From: Hydractinia symbiolongicarpus
Lineage: Eukaryota; Cnidaria; Hydrozoa; Anthoathecata; Hydractiniidae
Assembly: GCF_029227915.1 (NCBI RefSeq)
Contig: NC_079885.1
Location: 29,701,001 to 29,765,000, forward strand
DNA length: 64,000 nt
Reading direction: 5' to 3'
The notes under the pieces are model-generated. The model saw only the letters and a program-made list of their open reading frames with translations, was not told the DNA's origin and made no database searches. Both the position numbers and the translations under genes were made by a program. Each line of letters starts with the position of its first letter. The stretch's first letter is position 1. Below, in pieces: positions 10,922 to 23,467 of this stretch.

Positions 10922-13541
10922 AACGATTTTTTAAATTATTTTTTCACCACTAAAACGCAGAAGACTTGTTGTTTTGAAAAATGTTTTCATTTTTGATGAG
11001 ACGCTTAGTGAAACGGGTTTAATCGCCGGCAAACGAAAACCCGCGATTTCCCGTAAATCCTGGGCTTGGCCCGTATAGTCGAAAAACAAAGTACCCAGGG
11101 AGTAAACTCATTTTCCGAACGATTTTTTAAATTATTTTTGCATCACTACAACGCATGAGACCTGTGGTTTTTAAAAATGTTTCCATTTTTGATGAGACGC
11201 TGAATAAAAGAAGTCTAATCGCCGGCAAACGAAAACCAGCGATTTCCCGTAAATCCCGGACTCGGCGCGTATAGTCAAAAGTATACAAAGAAAGTACCCA
11301 GGGAGTAAACTCTTTTCCCGAACGATTTTTTAAATTATTTTTTCACCACTAAAACGCACGAGATTTGTAGTTTTCAAAAATGTTTTCATTTTTGATGAGA
11401 CGCTTAATGAAAGTTTTTTAATCGCCGGCAAACGAAAACCCACGATTTCCCGTAAATCCCGGGCTTGGCCCGTATAGTCGAATGTATACAAAGAAAGTAC
11501 CCTGTGAGTAAACTCATTTCCAGAACGATTTTTTAAATTATTTTTTTCACCACTAAAACGCATAAGACTTGTTGTTTTCAAAAATGTTTTCATTTTTGAT
11601 GAGACGCTTTGTGAAACGGGTTTAATCGCCGGCAAACGAAAACCCGCGATTTCCCGTAAATCCTGGGCTTGGCCCGTATAGTCGAAAAACAAAGTACCCA
11701 GGGAGTAAACTCATTTTCCGAACGATTTTTTAAATTATTTTTGCATCACTACAACGCATGAGACCTGTGGTTTTTAAAAATGTTTCCATTTTTGATGAGA
11801 CGCTGAATAAAAGAAGTCTAATCGCCGGCAAACGAAAACCAGCGATTTCCCGTAAATCCCGGACTCGGCGCGTATAGTCAAAAGTATACAAAGAAAGTAC
11901 CCAGGGAGGAAACTCTTTTCCCGAACGATTTTTTAAATTATTTTTTCACCACTAAAACGCACGAGATTTGTAGTTTTCAAAAATGTTTTCATTTTTGATG
12001 AGACGCTTAATGAAAGTTTTTTAATCGCCGGCAAACGAAAACCCACGATTTCCCGTAAATCCCGGGCTTGGCCCGTATAGTCGAATGTATACAAAGAAAG
12101 TACCCTGTGAGTAAACTCATTTCCAGAACGATTTTTTAAATTATTTTTTTCACCACTAAAACGCATAAGACTTGTTGTTTTCAAAAATGTTTTCATTTTT
12201 GATGAGACGCTTTGTGAAACGGGTTTAATCGCCGGCAAACGAAAACCCGCGATTTCCCGTAAATCCTGGGCTTGGCCCGTATAGTCGAATGTATACAAAG
12301 AAAGCACCCTGTGAGTAAACTCATTTCCAGAACGATTTTTTAAGTTAGTTTTTCACCACTAAAACGCATAAGACTTGTAGTTTTCAAAAATGTTTTCATT
12401 TTTGTTGAGACGCTGAATAAAAGAAGTTTAATCGCCGTCAAACGAAAACCTGCAATTTCCCGTAAATCCCGGGCTTGGCCCGTATAGTCAAAAGTATGCA
12501 AAGAAAGTACCCAGGGAGTAAACTCATTTCCCGAACGATTTTTCAAATTATTTTTTCACCACTAAAACGCACGAGATTTGTAGTTTTCAAAAATGTTTTC
12601 ATTTTTGATGAGACGCTTAGTGAAACGGGTTTAATCGCCGGCGAACGAAAACCCGCGATTTCCCGTAAATCCCGGGCTTGGCCCGTATAGTCGAATGTAT
12701 ACAAAGAAAGTACCCTGTGAGTAAACTCATTTCCCCAACGATTTTTTAAATTATTTTTTCACCACTAAAACGCAGAAGACTTGTTGTTTTGAAAAATGTT
12801 TTCATTTTTGATGAGACGCTTAGTGAAACGGGTTTAATCGCCGGCAAACGAAAACCCGCGATTTCCCATAAATCCTGGGCTTGGCCCGTATAGTCGAAAA
12901 ACAAAGTACCCAGGGAGTAAACTCATTTTCCGAACGATTTTTTAAATTATTTTTGCATCACTACAACGCATGAGACCTGTGGTTTTTAAAAATGTTTCCA
13001 TTTTTGATGAGACGCTGAATAAAAGAAGTCTAATCGCCGGCAAACGAAAACCAGCGATTTCCCGTAAATCCCGGACTCGGCGCGTATAGTCAAAAGTATA
13101 CAAAGAAAGTACCCAGGGAGTAAACTCTTTTCCCGAACGATTTTTTAAATTATTTTTTCACCACTAAAACGCACGAGATTTGTAGTTTTCAAAAATGTTT
13201 TCATTTTTGATGAGACGCTTAATGAAAGTTTTTTAATCGCCGGCAAACGAAAACCCGCGATTTCCCGTAAATCCCGGGCTTGGCCCGTATAGTCGAATGT
13301 ATACAAAGAAAGTACCCTGTGAGTAAACTCATTTCCAGAACGATTTTTTAAATTATTTTTTCACCACTAAAACGCATAAGACTTGTTGTTTTCAAAAATG
13401 TTTTCATTTTTGATGAGACGCTTAGTGAAACGGGTTTAATCGCCGGCAAACGAAAACCCGCGATTTCCCGTAAATCCTGGGCTTGGCCCGTATAGTCGAA
13501 TGTATACAAAGAAAGTACCCAGGGAGTAAACTCATTTTCCG
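10922..13541. repeat. Rearranged block-1 HOR copies with local duplication
   Basis: Order is B (10922), C (11118), D (11321), E/B hybrid (11524), C (11721), D (11924), E (12127), F (12331), G' (12534), B (12737), C (12933), D (13136), E (13339). The E/B hybrid resets the HOR, giving two D-E units 603 bp apart. The E and E/B monomers here carry an extra T (seven Ts before 'caccac', near 11536 and 12139), giving 204-bp spacing. G-H-F2 is missing, as at 6071. Confidence 0.82.
11524..11720. repeat. Hybrid monomer E/B (197 bp)
   Basis: The 5' part is E ('gcataagacttgttg', 'gacgctttgtgaaacggg'); the 3' part is B ('gtcgaaaaacaaagtaccc', with B's 7-bp deletion). E and B share 'aaatcctgggcttggcccg', so the crossover lies somewhere in that common stretch. 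The same hybrid is at 20233-20428, where it opens the second copy of the 8.7-kb duplication. Confidence 0.8.
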
Positions 13542-14759
13542 AACGTTTTTTTAAATTATTTTTGCATCACTACAACGCATGAGACTTGTGGTTTTTAAAA
13601 ATGTTTCCATTTTTGATGAGACGCTGAATAAAAGAAGTCTAATCGCCGGCAAACGAAAACCAGCGATTTCCCGTAAATCCCGGACTCGGCGCGTATAGTC
13701 AAAAGTATACAAAGAAAGTACCCAGGGAGTAAACTAATTTTCCGAACGATTTTTTAAATTATTTTTTCACCACTGAAACGCCTGAGACTTGCAGTTTTCA
13801 GAAATGTTTTCATTTTTGATGAGACGCTTAATGAAAGTGGTTTAATCGCCGGCAAACGAAAACCCGCCATTTCCCGTAAACCCCGGGCTTGGCCCGTATA
13901 GTCAAATGTATTCAAAGAAAGTACCCAGGGAGTAAACTCATTTCCCGAACGTTTTTTTAAATTATTTTTTCACCACTAAAACGCACGAGATTTGTAGTTT
14001 TCAAAAATGTTTTCCTTTTTGATGAGACGTTTAATGAAAGGGGTTTAATCGCCGGCAAACAAAAACCCGCGATTTCCCGTAAATCCCGGGCTTGGCCCGT
14101 ATAGTCAAAGGTATACAAAGAAAGTACCCAGGGAGTAAACTGATTTCCCGAATGATTTTTCAAATTATTTCTGCACCACTAGAACGAATGAGACTTGTAG
14201 TTTTCAAAAATGTTTTCATTTTTAATGAGACCATTAATGAAAGAGGTTTAATCGCCGGCAAACGAAAACCCAGGATTATCCGTAAATCCCAGGCTTGGTC
14301 CGTATAGTCGAATGTATACAAAGAAAGAACCCAGGGAGTAAACTCATTTCCCGAACGTTTTTTTAAATTATTTTTTTACCACTAAAACGCACGAGATTTG
14401 TAGTTTTCAAAAATGTTTTCATTTTTGATGAGACGCTTAGTGAAACTTGTTTAATCGCCGGCAAACGAAAACCCGCGATTTCCCGTAAATCCCGGGCTTG
14501 GCCCGTATAGTCGAATGTATACAAAGAAAGTACCCTGTGAGTAAACTCATTTCCAGAACGATTTTTTAAATTATTTTTTCACCACTAAAACGCAGAAGAC
14601 TTGTTGTTTTCAAAAATGTTTTCATTTTTGATGAGACGCTTAATGAATGTGGTTTAAACGACGGCAAACGAAAACCCGCGATTACCCGTAAATCCCGGGC
14701 TTGGCCCGTATAGTCGAATGTATACAAAGAAAGTACCCTGTGAGAAAACTCATTTCCAA
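13542..14759. repeat. Transition monomers between blocks 1 and 2
   Basis: Monomers at 13542 (C-like, 'gaacgttttttt'), 13745 ('actgaaacgcctgag', 'acttgcag'), 13948 ('tttccttttt'), 14151 (I type, 'aatgattttt', 'attatccgtaaa'), 14354 (J type, 'gtgaaacttgttt') and 14557 ('gaatgtggtttaaacgacgg') do not belong to the regular 9-monomer or 12-monomer HORs. The whole set is repeated 8,708 bp downstream at 22250-23467. Confidence 0.8.
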
Positions 14760-15368
14760 AACAATTTTTTAAAATATCTTTTCAACACTAAAGCGCACGA
14801 GACTTGTAGTTTTCGGAAATGTTTTCATTTTTGATGAGACGCTTAATGAAAGTGGTTTAATCGCCGGCAAACGAAAACCCGCGATTTCCCGTAAATGCCG
14901 GGCTTGGCCCGTATAGTCGAATGTATACAAAGGAAGTACCCTGTGAGTAAACTCATTTCCATAACGATTTTTTAAATTATCTTTTCACCACTAAAACGCA
15001 TGAGACTTGTAGTTTTCAAAAATGTTTTAATTTTTGATGAGACGCTGAATAAAAGAAGTCTAATCGCCGGCAAACGAAAACCAGCGATTTCCCGTAAATC
15101 CCGGACTCGGCGCGTAGAGTCAAAAGTATACAAAGAAAGTACCCAGGGAGTAAACTCATTTTCCGAACGATTTTTTAAACTATTTTTTCACCACTACAAC
15201 GCATGAGACTTGTAGTTTTCAAAAATGTTTTCATTTTTGATGAGACGCTGAATAAAAGAAGTTTAATCGCCGGCAAACAAAAACCCGCCATTTCCCGCAA
15301 ACCCCGGACTCGGCCCGTATAGTCAAAAGTATACAAAGAAAGTACCCAGGGAGTAAACTCATTTTCCG

Positions 15369-16178
15369 AACGATTTTTTAAATTATTTTTGCATCACTAC
15401 AACGCATGAGACTTGTGGTTTTTAAAAATGTTTCCATTTTTGATGAGACGCTGAATAAAAGAAGTCTAATCGCCGGCAAACGAAAACCCGCCATTTCCCG
15501 TAAATCCCGGACTCGGCGCGTATAGTCAAAAGTATACAAAGAAAGTACCCAGGGAGTAAACTCATTTCCTGAACGATTTTTTAAATTATTTTTCACCACT
15601 ACAACGCATGAGACTTGTAGTTTTCAAAAATGTTTTCATTTTTGATGAGACGCTGAATAAAAGAAGTTTAATCGCCGTCAAACGAAAACCCGCCATTTCC
15701 CGTAAACCCCGGACTCTGCCCGTATAGTCGAAAGAATACAAAGAAAGTACCCAGGGAATAAACTCATTTTCCGAACGATTTTTTAAACTATTTTTTCACC
15801 ACTACAACGCATGAGACTTGTAGTTTTCAAAAATGTTTTCATTTTTGATAAGACGCTGAATAAAAGAAGTTTAATCGCCGGCAAACGAAAACCAGCGATT
15901 TCCCGTAAATCCCGGGCTCAGCCCGTATAGTCAAAAGTATACAAAAAAGTACCCAGGGAGTAAACTGATTTTCCGAACGATTTTTCAAATTATTTCTGCA
16001 CCAATAGAACAAATCAGACTTGTAGTTTTTAAAAATGTTTTCATTTTTGATGAGACGCTGAATAAAAGAAGTTTAATCGCCGGCAAACAAAAACCCGCCA
16101 TTTCCCGCAAACCCCGGACTCGGCCCGTATAGTCAAAAGTATACAAAGAAAGTACCCAGGGAGTAAACTCATTTTCCG
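15369..16178. repeat. Four-monomer local duplication (810 bp)
   Basis: The monomers at 15369 and 15572 are repeated at 16179 and 16382, exactly 810 bp on, sharing the short-T 'attatttttcacc' variant. The join is the hybrid at 15774-15975. Its front matches the 16584 monomer ('ttgataagacgc') and its end matches the monomer equivalent to 23874 ('ctcagcccg', 'acaaaaaagtaccc'). Other block-2 copies hold this segment once. Confidence 0.8.
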
Positions 16179-17191
16179 AACGATTTTTTAAATTATTTTT
16201 GCATCACTACAACGCATGAGACTTGTGGTTTTTAAAAATGTTTCCATTTTTGATGAGACGCTGAATAAAAGAAGTCTAATCGCCGGCAAACGAAAACCCG
16301 CCATTTCCCGTAAATCCCGGACTCGGCGCGTATAGTCAAAAGTATACAAAGAAAGTACCCAGGGAGTAAACTCATTTCCTGAACGATTTTTTAAATTATT
16401 TTTCACCACTACAACGCATGAGACTTGTAGTTTTCAAAAATGTTTTCATTTTTGATGAGACGCTGAATAAAAGAAGTTTAATCGCCGTCAAACGAAAACC
16501 CGCCATTTCCCGTAAACCCCGGACTCTGCCCGTATAGTCGAAAGAATACAAAGAAAGTACCCAGGGAATAAACTCATTTTCCGAACGATTTTTTAAACTA
16601 TTTTTTCACCACTACAACGCATGAGACTTGTAGTTTTCAAAAATGTTTTCATTTTTGATAAGACGCTGAATAAAAGAAGTTTATTCGCCGGCAAACGAAA
16701 ACCAGCGATTTCCCGTAAATCCCGGGCTCAGCCTGTATAGTCAAAAGTATACAAAGAAAGTACCCAGGGAGTAAACTGATTTTCCGAACGATTTTTCAAA
16801 TTATTTCTGCACCACTAGAACAAATGAGACTTGTAGTTTTCAAAAATGTTTTCATTTTTAATGAGACGCTGAATAAAAGGAGTTTAATCGCCGGCAAACG
16901 AAAACCCGCCATTTCCCGTAAACCCAGGACTCGGCCCGTATAGTCAAAAGTATACAAAGAAAGTACCCAGGGAGTAAACTCATTTCCCGATCGATTTTTA
17001 AATTATTTTTTAACCACTAAAACGCATGAGACTTGTAGTTTTCAAAAATGTTTTCATTTTTGATGAGACGCTGGATAAAAGAAGTTTAATCGCCGGCAAA
17101 CGAAAACCCGCGATTTCCCGTAAATCCTGGACTCGGCCCGTATAGTCAAAAGTATACAAAGAAAGTACCCAGGGAGTAAACTGATTTTCCG

Positions 17192-17394
17192 AACGATTTT
17201 TCAAATTATTTCTGCATCACTACAACAAATGAGACTTGTACTTTTCAAAAATGTTTTCATTTTTAATGAGACGCTGGATAAAAGAAGTTTAATCGCTGGC
17301 AAACGAAAACCCGCGATTTCCCGTAAATCCCGGGCTTGGCCCGTATAGTCGAATGTATACAGAGAAAGTACCCAGGGAGTAAACTCATTTCCCG
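17192..17394. repeat. Hybrid monomer from a single-monomer deletion
   Basis: The front has 'acaacaaatgagacttgtac' and 'tttttaatgagacgctg', as at 19422; the rear has 'gataaaagaagtttaatcg' plus 'ctggcaaacg', as in the next monomer at about 19625. Copies b, c and d keep both parents. The switch lies in the shared 'aatgagacgctg' region near 17265-17275, so about 202 bp were lost by crossover between neighbours. Confidence 0.82.
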
Positions 17395-17597
17395 AACGAT
17401 TTTTTAATCTATTTTTTCACCACTAAAACGCATGAGACTTGTAGTTTTCAAAAATGTTTTCATTTTTGATGAGACGCTGAATAAAAGAAGTTTAATCGCC
17501 GGCAAACAAAAACCCCCGATTTCCTGTAAATCCCGGACTTGTCCCGTATAATCAAAAGTATACAAAGAAAGTACCCTGTGAGAAAACTCATTTCCAA

Positions 17598-20029
17598 AAC
17601 AATTTTTTAAAATATCTTTTCAACACTAAAGCGCACGAGAGTTGTAGTTTTCGGAAATGTTTTCATTTTTGATGAGACGCTTAATGAAAGTGGTTTAATC
17701 GCCGGCAAACGAAAACCCGCGATTTCCCGTAAATGCCGGGCTTGGCCCGTATAGTCGAATGTATACAAAGGAAGTACCCTGTGAGTAAACTCATTTCCAT
17801 AACGATTTTTTAAATTATCTTTTCACAACTAAAACGCGTGAGACTTGTAGTTTTCAAAAATGTTTTAATTTTTGATGAGACGCTGAATAAAAGAAGTCTA
17901 ATCGCCGGCAAACGAAAACCAGCCATTTCCCGTAAATCCCGGACTCGGCGCGTAGAGTCAAAAGTATACAAAGAAAGTACCCAGGGAGTAAACTCATTTT
18001 CCGAACGATTTTTTAAACTATTTTTTCACCACTACAACGCATGAGACTTGTAGTTTTCAAAAATGTTTTCATTTTTGATGAGACGCTGAATAAAAGAAGT
18101 TTAATCGCCGGCAAACGAAAACCAGCGATTTCCCGTAAATCCCGGGCTCAGCCCGTATAGTCAAAAGTATACAAAAAAGTACCCAGGGAGTAAACTGATT
18201 TTCCGAACGATTTTTCAAATTATTTCTGCACCAATAGAACAAATCAGACTTGTAGTTTTTAAAAATGTTTTCATTTTTGATGAGACGCTGAATAAAAGAA
18301 GTTTAATCGCCGGCAAACAAAAACCCGCCATTTCCCGCAAACCCCGGACTCGGCCCGTATAGTCAAAAGTATACAAAGAAAGTACCCAGGGAGTAAACTC
18401 ATTTTCCGAACGATTTTTTAAATTATTTTTGCATCACTACAACGCATGAGACTTGTGGTTTTTAAAAATGTTTCCATTTTTGATGAGACGCTGAATAAAA
18501 GAAGTCTAATCGCCGGCAAACGAAAACCCGCCATTTCCCGTAAATCCCGGACTCGGCGCGTATAGTCAAAAGTATACAAAGAAAGTACCCAGGGAGTAAA
18601 CTCATTTCCTGAACGATTTTTTAAATTATTTTTCACCACTACAACGCATGAGACTTGTAGTTTTCAAAAATGTTTTCATTTTTGATGAGACGCTGAATAA
18701 AAGAAGTTTAATCGCCGTCAAACGAAAACCCGCCATTTCCCGTAAACCCCGGACTCTGCCAGTATAGTCGAAAGAATACAAAGAAAGTACCCAGGGAATA
18801 AACTCATTTTCCGAACGATTTTTTAAACTATTTTTTCACCACTACAACGCATGAGACTTGTAGTTTTCAAAAATGTTTTCATTTTTGATGAGACGCTGAA
18901 TAAAAGAAGTTTATTCGCCGGCAAACGAAAACCAGCGATTTCCCGTAAATCCCGGGCTCAGCCTGTATAGTCAAAAGTATACAAAGAAAGTACCCAGGGA
19001 GTAAACTGATTTTCCGAACGATTTTTCAAATTATTTCTGCACCACTAGAACAAATGAGACTTGTAGTTTTCAAAAATGTTTTCATTTTTAATGAGACGCT
19101 GAATAAAAGGAGTTTAATCGCCGGCAAACGAAAACCCGCCATTTCCCGTAAACCCAGGACTCGGCCCGTATAGTCAAAAGTATACAAAGAAAGTACCCAG
19201 GGAGTAAACTCATTTCCCGATCGATTTTTAAATTATTTTTTAACCACTAAAACGCATGAGACTTGTAGTTTTCAAAAATGTTTTCATTTTTGATGAGACG
19301 CTGGATAAAAGAAGTTTAATCGCCGGCAAACGAAAACCCGCGATTTCCCGTAAATCCTGGACTCGGCCCGTATAGTCAAAAGTATACAAAGAAAGTACCC
19401 AGGGAGTAAACTGATTTTCCGAACGATTTTTCAAATTATTTCTGCACCACTACAACAAATGAGACTTGTACTTTTCAAAAATGTTTTCATTTTTAATGAG
19501 ACGCTGAATAAAAGGGGTTTAATCGCCGGCAAACGAAAACCCGCGATTTCCCGTAAACCCAGGACTCGGCCCGTATAGTCAAAAGTATACAAAGAAAGTA
19601 CCCAGGGAGAAAACTCATTTCCCGATCGATTTTTAAATTATTTTTTAAGAACTAAAACGCATGAGACTTGTAGTTTTCAAAAATGTTTTCATTTTTGATG
19701 AGACGCTGGATAAAAGAAGTTTAATCGCTGGCAAACGAAAACCCGCGATTTCCCGTAAATCCCGGGCTTGGCCCGTATAGTCGAATGTATACAAAGAAAG
19801 TACCCAGGGAGTAAACTCATTTCCCGAACGATTTTTTAATCTATTTTTTCACCACTAAAACGCATGAGACTTGTAGTTTTCAAAAATGTTTTCATTTTTG
19901 ATGAGACGCTGAATAAAAGAAGTTTAATCGCCGGCAAACGAAAACCCCCGATTTCCTGTAAATCCCGGACTTGTCCCGTATAATCAAAAGTATACAAAGA
20001 AAGTACCCAGGGAGTAAACTCATTTCCCG
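17598..20029. repeat. Block-2 HOR copy b (12 monomers, 2,432 bp)
   Basis: It starts with the 'aacaatttttt' monomer at 17598 and runs to 20029; the next monomer (20030) starts 'aacgatttattaaatt' instead of restarting the HOR. Copies a, c and d have matching monomers. Private variants include 'ctgccagtatagtcg' near 18757. Confidence 0.88.
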
Positions 20030-20232
20030 AACGATTTATTAAATTATTATTTCACCACTAAAGCCCATGAGACTTGTAGTTTTTAAAAATGTTTTCATTT
20101 TTGATGAGACGCTGAATAAAAGGAGTTTAATCGCCGGCAAACGAAAACCCGCCATTTCCCGTAAACCCAGGACTCGGCCCGTATAGTCAAAAGTATACAA
20201 AGAAAGTACCCAGGGAGTAACCTCATTTCCCG
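20030..20232. repeat. Closing monomer of duplication copy 1
   Basis: It has 'gatttattaaattattattt', 'aaagcccatgag' and the rare 'gtaacctcattt'. Its counterpart is 28332-28534. It is related to block-3 monomers ('gaacgatttatt'), so it marks the edge where block-3-type DNA once followed copy 1 before the duplication inserted block-1-type DNA. Confidence 0.8.
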
Positions 20233-23200
20233 AACGATTTTTTAAATTATTTTTTCACCACTAAAACGCATAAGACTTGTTGTTTTCAAAAATGTTTTCA
20301 TTTTTGATGAGACGCTTTGTGAAACGGGTTTAATCGCCGGCAAACGAAAACCCGCGATTTCCCGTAAATCCTGGGCTTGGCCCGTATAGTCGAAAAACAA
20401 AGTACCCAGGGAGTAAACTCATTTTCCGAACGATTTTTTAAATTATTTTTGCATCACTACAACGCATGAGACCTGTGGTTTTTAAAAATGTTTCCATTTT
20501 TGATGAGACGCTGAATAAAAGAAGTCTAATCGCCGGCAAACGAAAACCAGCGATTTCCCGTAAATCCCGGACTCGGCGCGTATAGTCAAAAGTATACAAA
20601 GAAAGTACCCAGGGAGTAAACTCTTTTCCCGAACGATTTTTTAAATTATTTTTTCACCACTAAAACGCACGAGATTTGTAGTTTTCAAAAATGTTTTCAT
20701 TTTTGATGAGACGCTTAATGAAAGTTTTTTAATCGCCGGCAAACGAAAACCCACGATTTCCCGTAAATCCCGGGCTTGGCCCGTATAGTCGAATGTATAC
20801 AAAGAAAGTACCCTGTGAGTAAACTCATTTCCAGAACGATTTTTTAAATTATTTTTTTCACCACTAAAACGCATAAGACTTGTTGTTTTCAAAAATGTTT
20901 TCATTTTTGATGAGACGCTTTGTGAAACGGGTTTAATCGCCGGCAAACGAAAACCCGCGATTTCCCGTAAATCCTGGGCTTGGCCCGTATAGTCGAATGT
21001 ATACAAAGAAAACACCCTGTGAGTAAACTCATTTCCAGAACGATTTTTTAAGTTAGTTTTTCACCACTAAAACGCATAAGACTTGTAGTTTTCAAAAATG
21101 TTTTCATTTTTGTTGAGACGCTGAATAAAAGAAGTTTAATCGCCGTCAAACGAAAACCTGCAATTTCCCGTAAATCCCGGGCTTGGCCCGTATAGTCAAA
21201 AGTATGCAAAGAAAGTACCCAGGGAGTAAACTCATTTCCCGAACGATTTTTCAAATTATTTTTTCACCACTAAAACGCACGAGATTTGTAGTTTTCAAAA
21301 ATGTTTTCATTTTTGATGAGACGCTTAGTGAAACGGGTTTAATCGCCGGCGAACGAAAACCCGCGATTTCCCGTAAATCCCGGGCTTGGCCCGTATAGTC
21401 GAATGTATACAAAGAAAGTACCCTGTGAGTAAACTCATTTCCCCAACGATTTTTTAAATTATTTTTTCACCACTAAAACGCAGAAGACTTGTTGTTTTGA
21501 AAAATGTTTTCATTTTTGATGAGACGCTTAGTGAAACGGGTTTAATCGCCGGCAAACGAAAACCCGCGATTTCCCGTAAATCCTGGGCTTGGCCCGTATA
21601 GTCGAAAAACAAAGTACCCAGGGAGTAAACTCATTTTCCGAACGATTTTTTAAATTATTTTTGCATCACTACAACGCATGAGACCTGTGGTTTTTAAAAA
21701 TGTTTCCATTTTTGATGAGACGCTGAATAAAAGAAGTCTAATCGCCGGCAAACGAAAACCAGCGATTTCCCGTAAATCCCGGACTCGGCGCGTATAGTCA
21801 AAAGTATACAAAGAAAGTACCCAGGGAGTAAACTCTTTTCCCGAACGATTTTTTAAATTATTTTTTCACCACTAAAACGCACGAGATTTGTAGTTTTCAA
21901 AAATGTTTTCATTTTTGATGAGACGCTTAATGAAAGTTTTTTAATCGCCGGCAAACGAAAACCCGCGATTTCCCGTAAATCCCGGGCTTGGCCCGTATAG
22001 TCGAATGTATACAAAGAAAGTACCCTGTGAGTAAACTCATTTCCAGAACGATTTTTTAAATTATTTTTTCACCACTAAAACGCATAAGACTTGTTGTTTT
22101 CAAAAATGTTTTCATTTTTGATGAGACGCTTAGTGAAACGGGTTTAATCGCCGGCAAACGAAAACCCGCGATTTCCCGTAAATCCTGGGCTTGGCCCGTA
22201 TAGTCGAATGTATACAAAGAAAGTACCCAGGGAGTAAACTCATTTTCCGAACGTTTTTTTAAATTATTTTTGCATCACTACAACGCATGAGACTTGTGGT
22301 TTTTAAAAATGTTTCCATTTTTGATGAGACGCTGAATAAAAGAAGTCTAATCGCCGGCAAACGAAAACCAGCGATTTCCCGTAAATCCCGGACTCGGCGC
22401 GTATAGTCAAAAGTATACAAAGAAAGTACCCAGGGAGTAAACTAATTTTCCGAACGATTTTTTAAATTATTTTTTCACCACTGAAACGCCTGAGACTTGC
22501 AGTTTTCAGAAATGTTTTCATTTTTGATGAGACGCTTAATGAAAGTGGTTTAATCGCCGGCAAACGAAAACCCGCCATTTCCCGTAAACCCCGGGCTTGG
22601 CCCGTATAGTCAAATGTATTCAAAGAAAGTACCCAGGGAGTAAACTCATTTCCCGAACGTTTTTTTAAATTATTTTTTCACCACTAAAACGCACGAGATT
22701 TGTAGTTTTCAAAAATGTCTTCCTTTTTGATGAGACGCTTAATGAAAGGGGTTTAATCGCCGGCAAACAAAAACCCGCGATTTCCCGTAAATCCCGGGCT
22801 TGGCCCGTATAGTCAAAGGTATACAAAGAAAGTACCCAGGGAGTAAACTGATTTCCCGAATGATTTTTCAAATTATTTCTGCACCACTAGAACGAATGAG
22901 ACTTGTAGTTTTCAAAAATGTTTTTATTTTTAATGAGACCATTAATGAAAGAGGTTTAATCGCCGGCAAACGAAAACCCAGGATTATCCGTAAATCCCAG
23001 GCTTGGTCCGTATAGTCGAATGTATACAAAGAAAGAACCCAGGGAGTAAACTCATTTCCCGAACGTTTTTTTAAATTATTTTTTTACCACTAAAACGCAC
23101 GAGATTTGTAGTTTTCAAAAATGTTTTCATTTTTGATGAGACGCTTAGTGAAACTTGTTTAATCGCCGGCAAACGAAAACCCGCGATTTCCCGTAAATCC

Positions 23201-23467
23201 CGGGCTTGGCCCGTATAGTCGAATGTATACAAAGAAAGTACCCTGTGAGTAAACTCATTTCCAGAACGATTTTTTAAATTATTTTTTCACCACTAAAACG
23301 CAGAAGACTTGTTGTTTTCAAAAATGTTTTCATTTTTGATGAGACGCTTAATGAATGTGGTTTAAACGACGGCAAACGAAAACCCGCGATTACCCGTAAA
23401 TCCCGGGCTTGGCCCGTATAGTCGAATGTATACAAAGAAAGTACCCTGTGAGAAAACTCATTTCCAA
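20233..23467. repeat. Block-1-type monomers within duplication copy 2
   Basis: This is the second copy of 11524-14759: E/B hybrid (20233), C, D, E, F, G', B, C, D, E and then the transition monomers. Small differences from copy 1 include six rather than seven Ts near 20250, 'aaaacaccctg' near 21009 versus 'aaagcaccctg', 'atgtcttcc' near 22717 versus 'atgttttcc', and 'tttttatttttaatg' near 22921. Confidence 0.87.

Larger units (their letters stand above)
1..14759. repeat. Block 1: 9-monomer HOR domain (1,820 bp)
   Basis: Monomers occur in a fixed order that I label B-C-D-E-F-G-H-F2-G'. B is 196 bp with 'gcagaagac'; C has 'gcatcactacaacg' and 'cggcgcg'; D has 'gcacgag' and 'aatgaaagttttttaatcg'; E has 'gcataagacttgttg'; F has 'aagttagttttt', 'ttgttgagacgc' and 'gtatgcaaag'; G has 'tttttcaaatt' and 'cttagtgaaacggg'; H has 'cttaataaaag'; F2 is F with 'cctgcaattt'; G' is G with 'ccggcgaacg'. 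Full copies recur at 1,820-bp spacing (196 + 8 x 203). Truncated and rearranged copies and a stretch of other monomers interrupt the regular array. The last part (about 13542-14759) grades into block 2 monomers. Confidence 0.9.
14760..17597. repeat. Block-2 HOR copy a (14 monomers, 2,838 bp)
   Basis: The phase marker is the monomer beginning 'aacaattttttaaaat' after 'gagaaaactcatttcca' (14760). Against the 2,432-bp standard this copy has lost one monomer in a hybrid at 15166-15368, gained four (810 bp, 15369-16178), and lost one in a hybrid at 17192-17394. The net gain is two monomers. Confidence 0.82.
11524..20232. repeat. 8.7-kb tandem segmental duplication, copy 1
   Basis: Sequence from about 11540 to 15240 recurs 8,708 bp downstream with matching rare variants (the transition monomers, 'agaaaactcatttccaaaac', 'aaatgccgggc'). 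It includes the end of block 1 and two copies of the block-2 HOR. It is about 406 bp longer than copy 2, which is accounted for by local changes at 15166-17394: two single-monomer losses and one four-monomer gain. Confidence 0.85.

Noticed and set aside
11330-12307. Longer frames of 120-124 codons (11330-11692, 11933-12307, 20641-21015)
   Set aside because: Each spans a 204-bp monomer with an extra T; 204 is divisible by three, so two monomers happen to read in one frame. The effect is explained by the T-run length.
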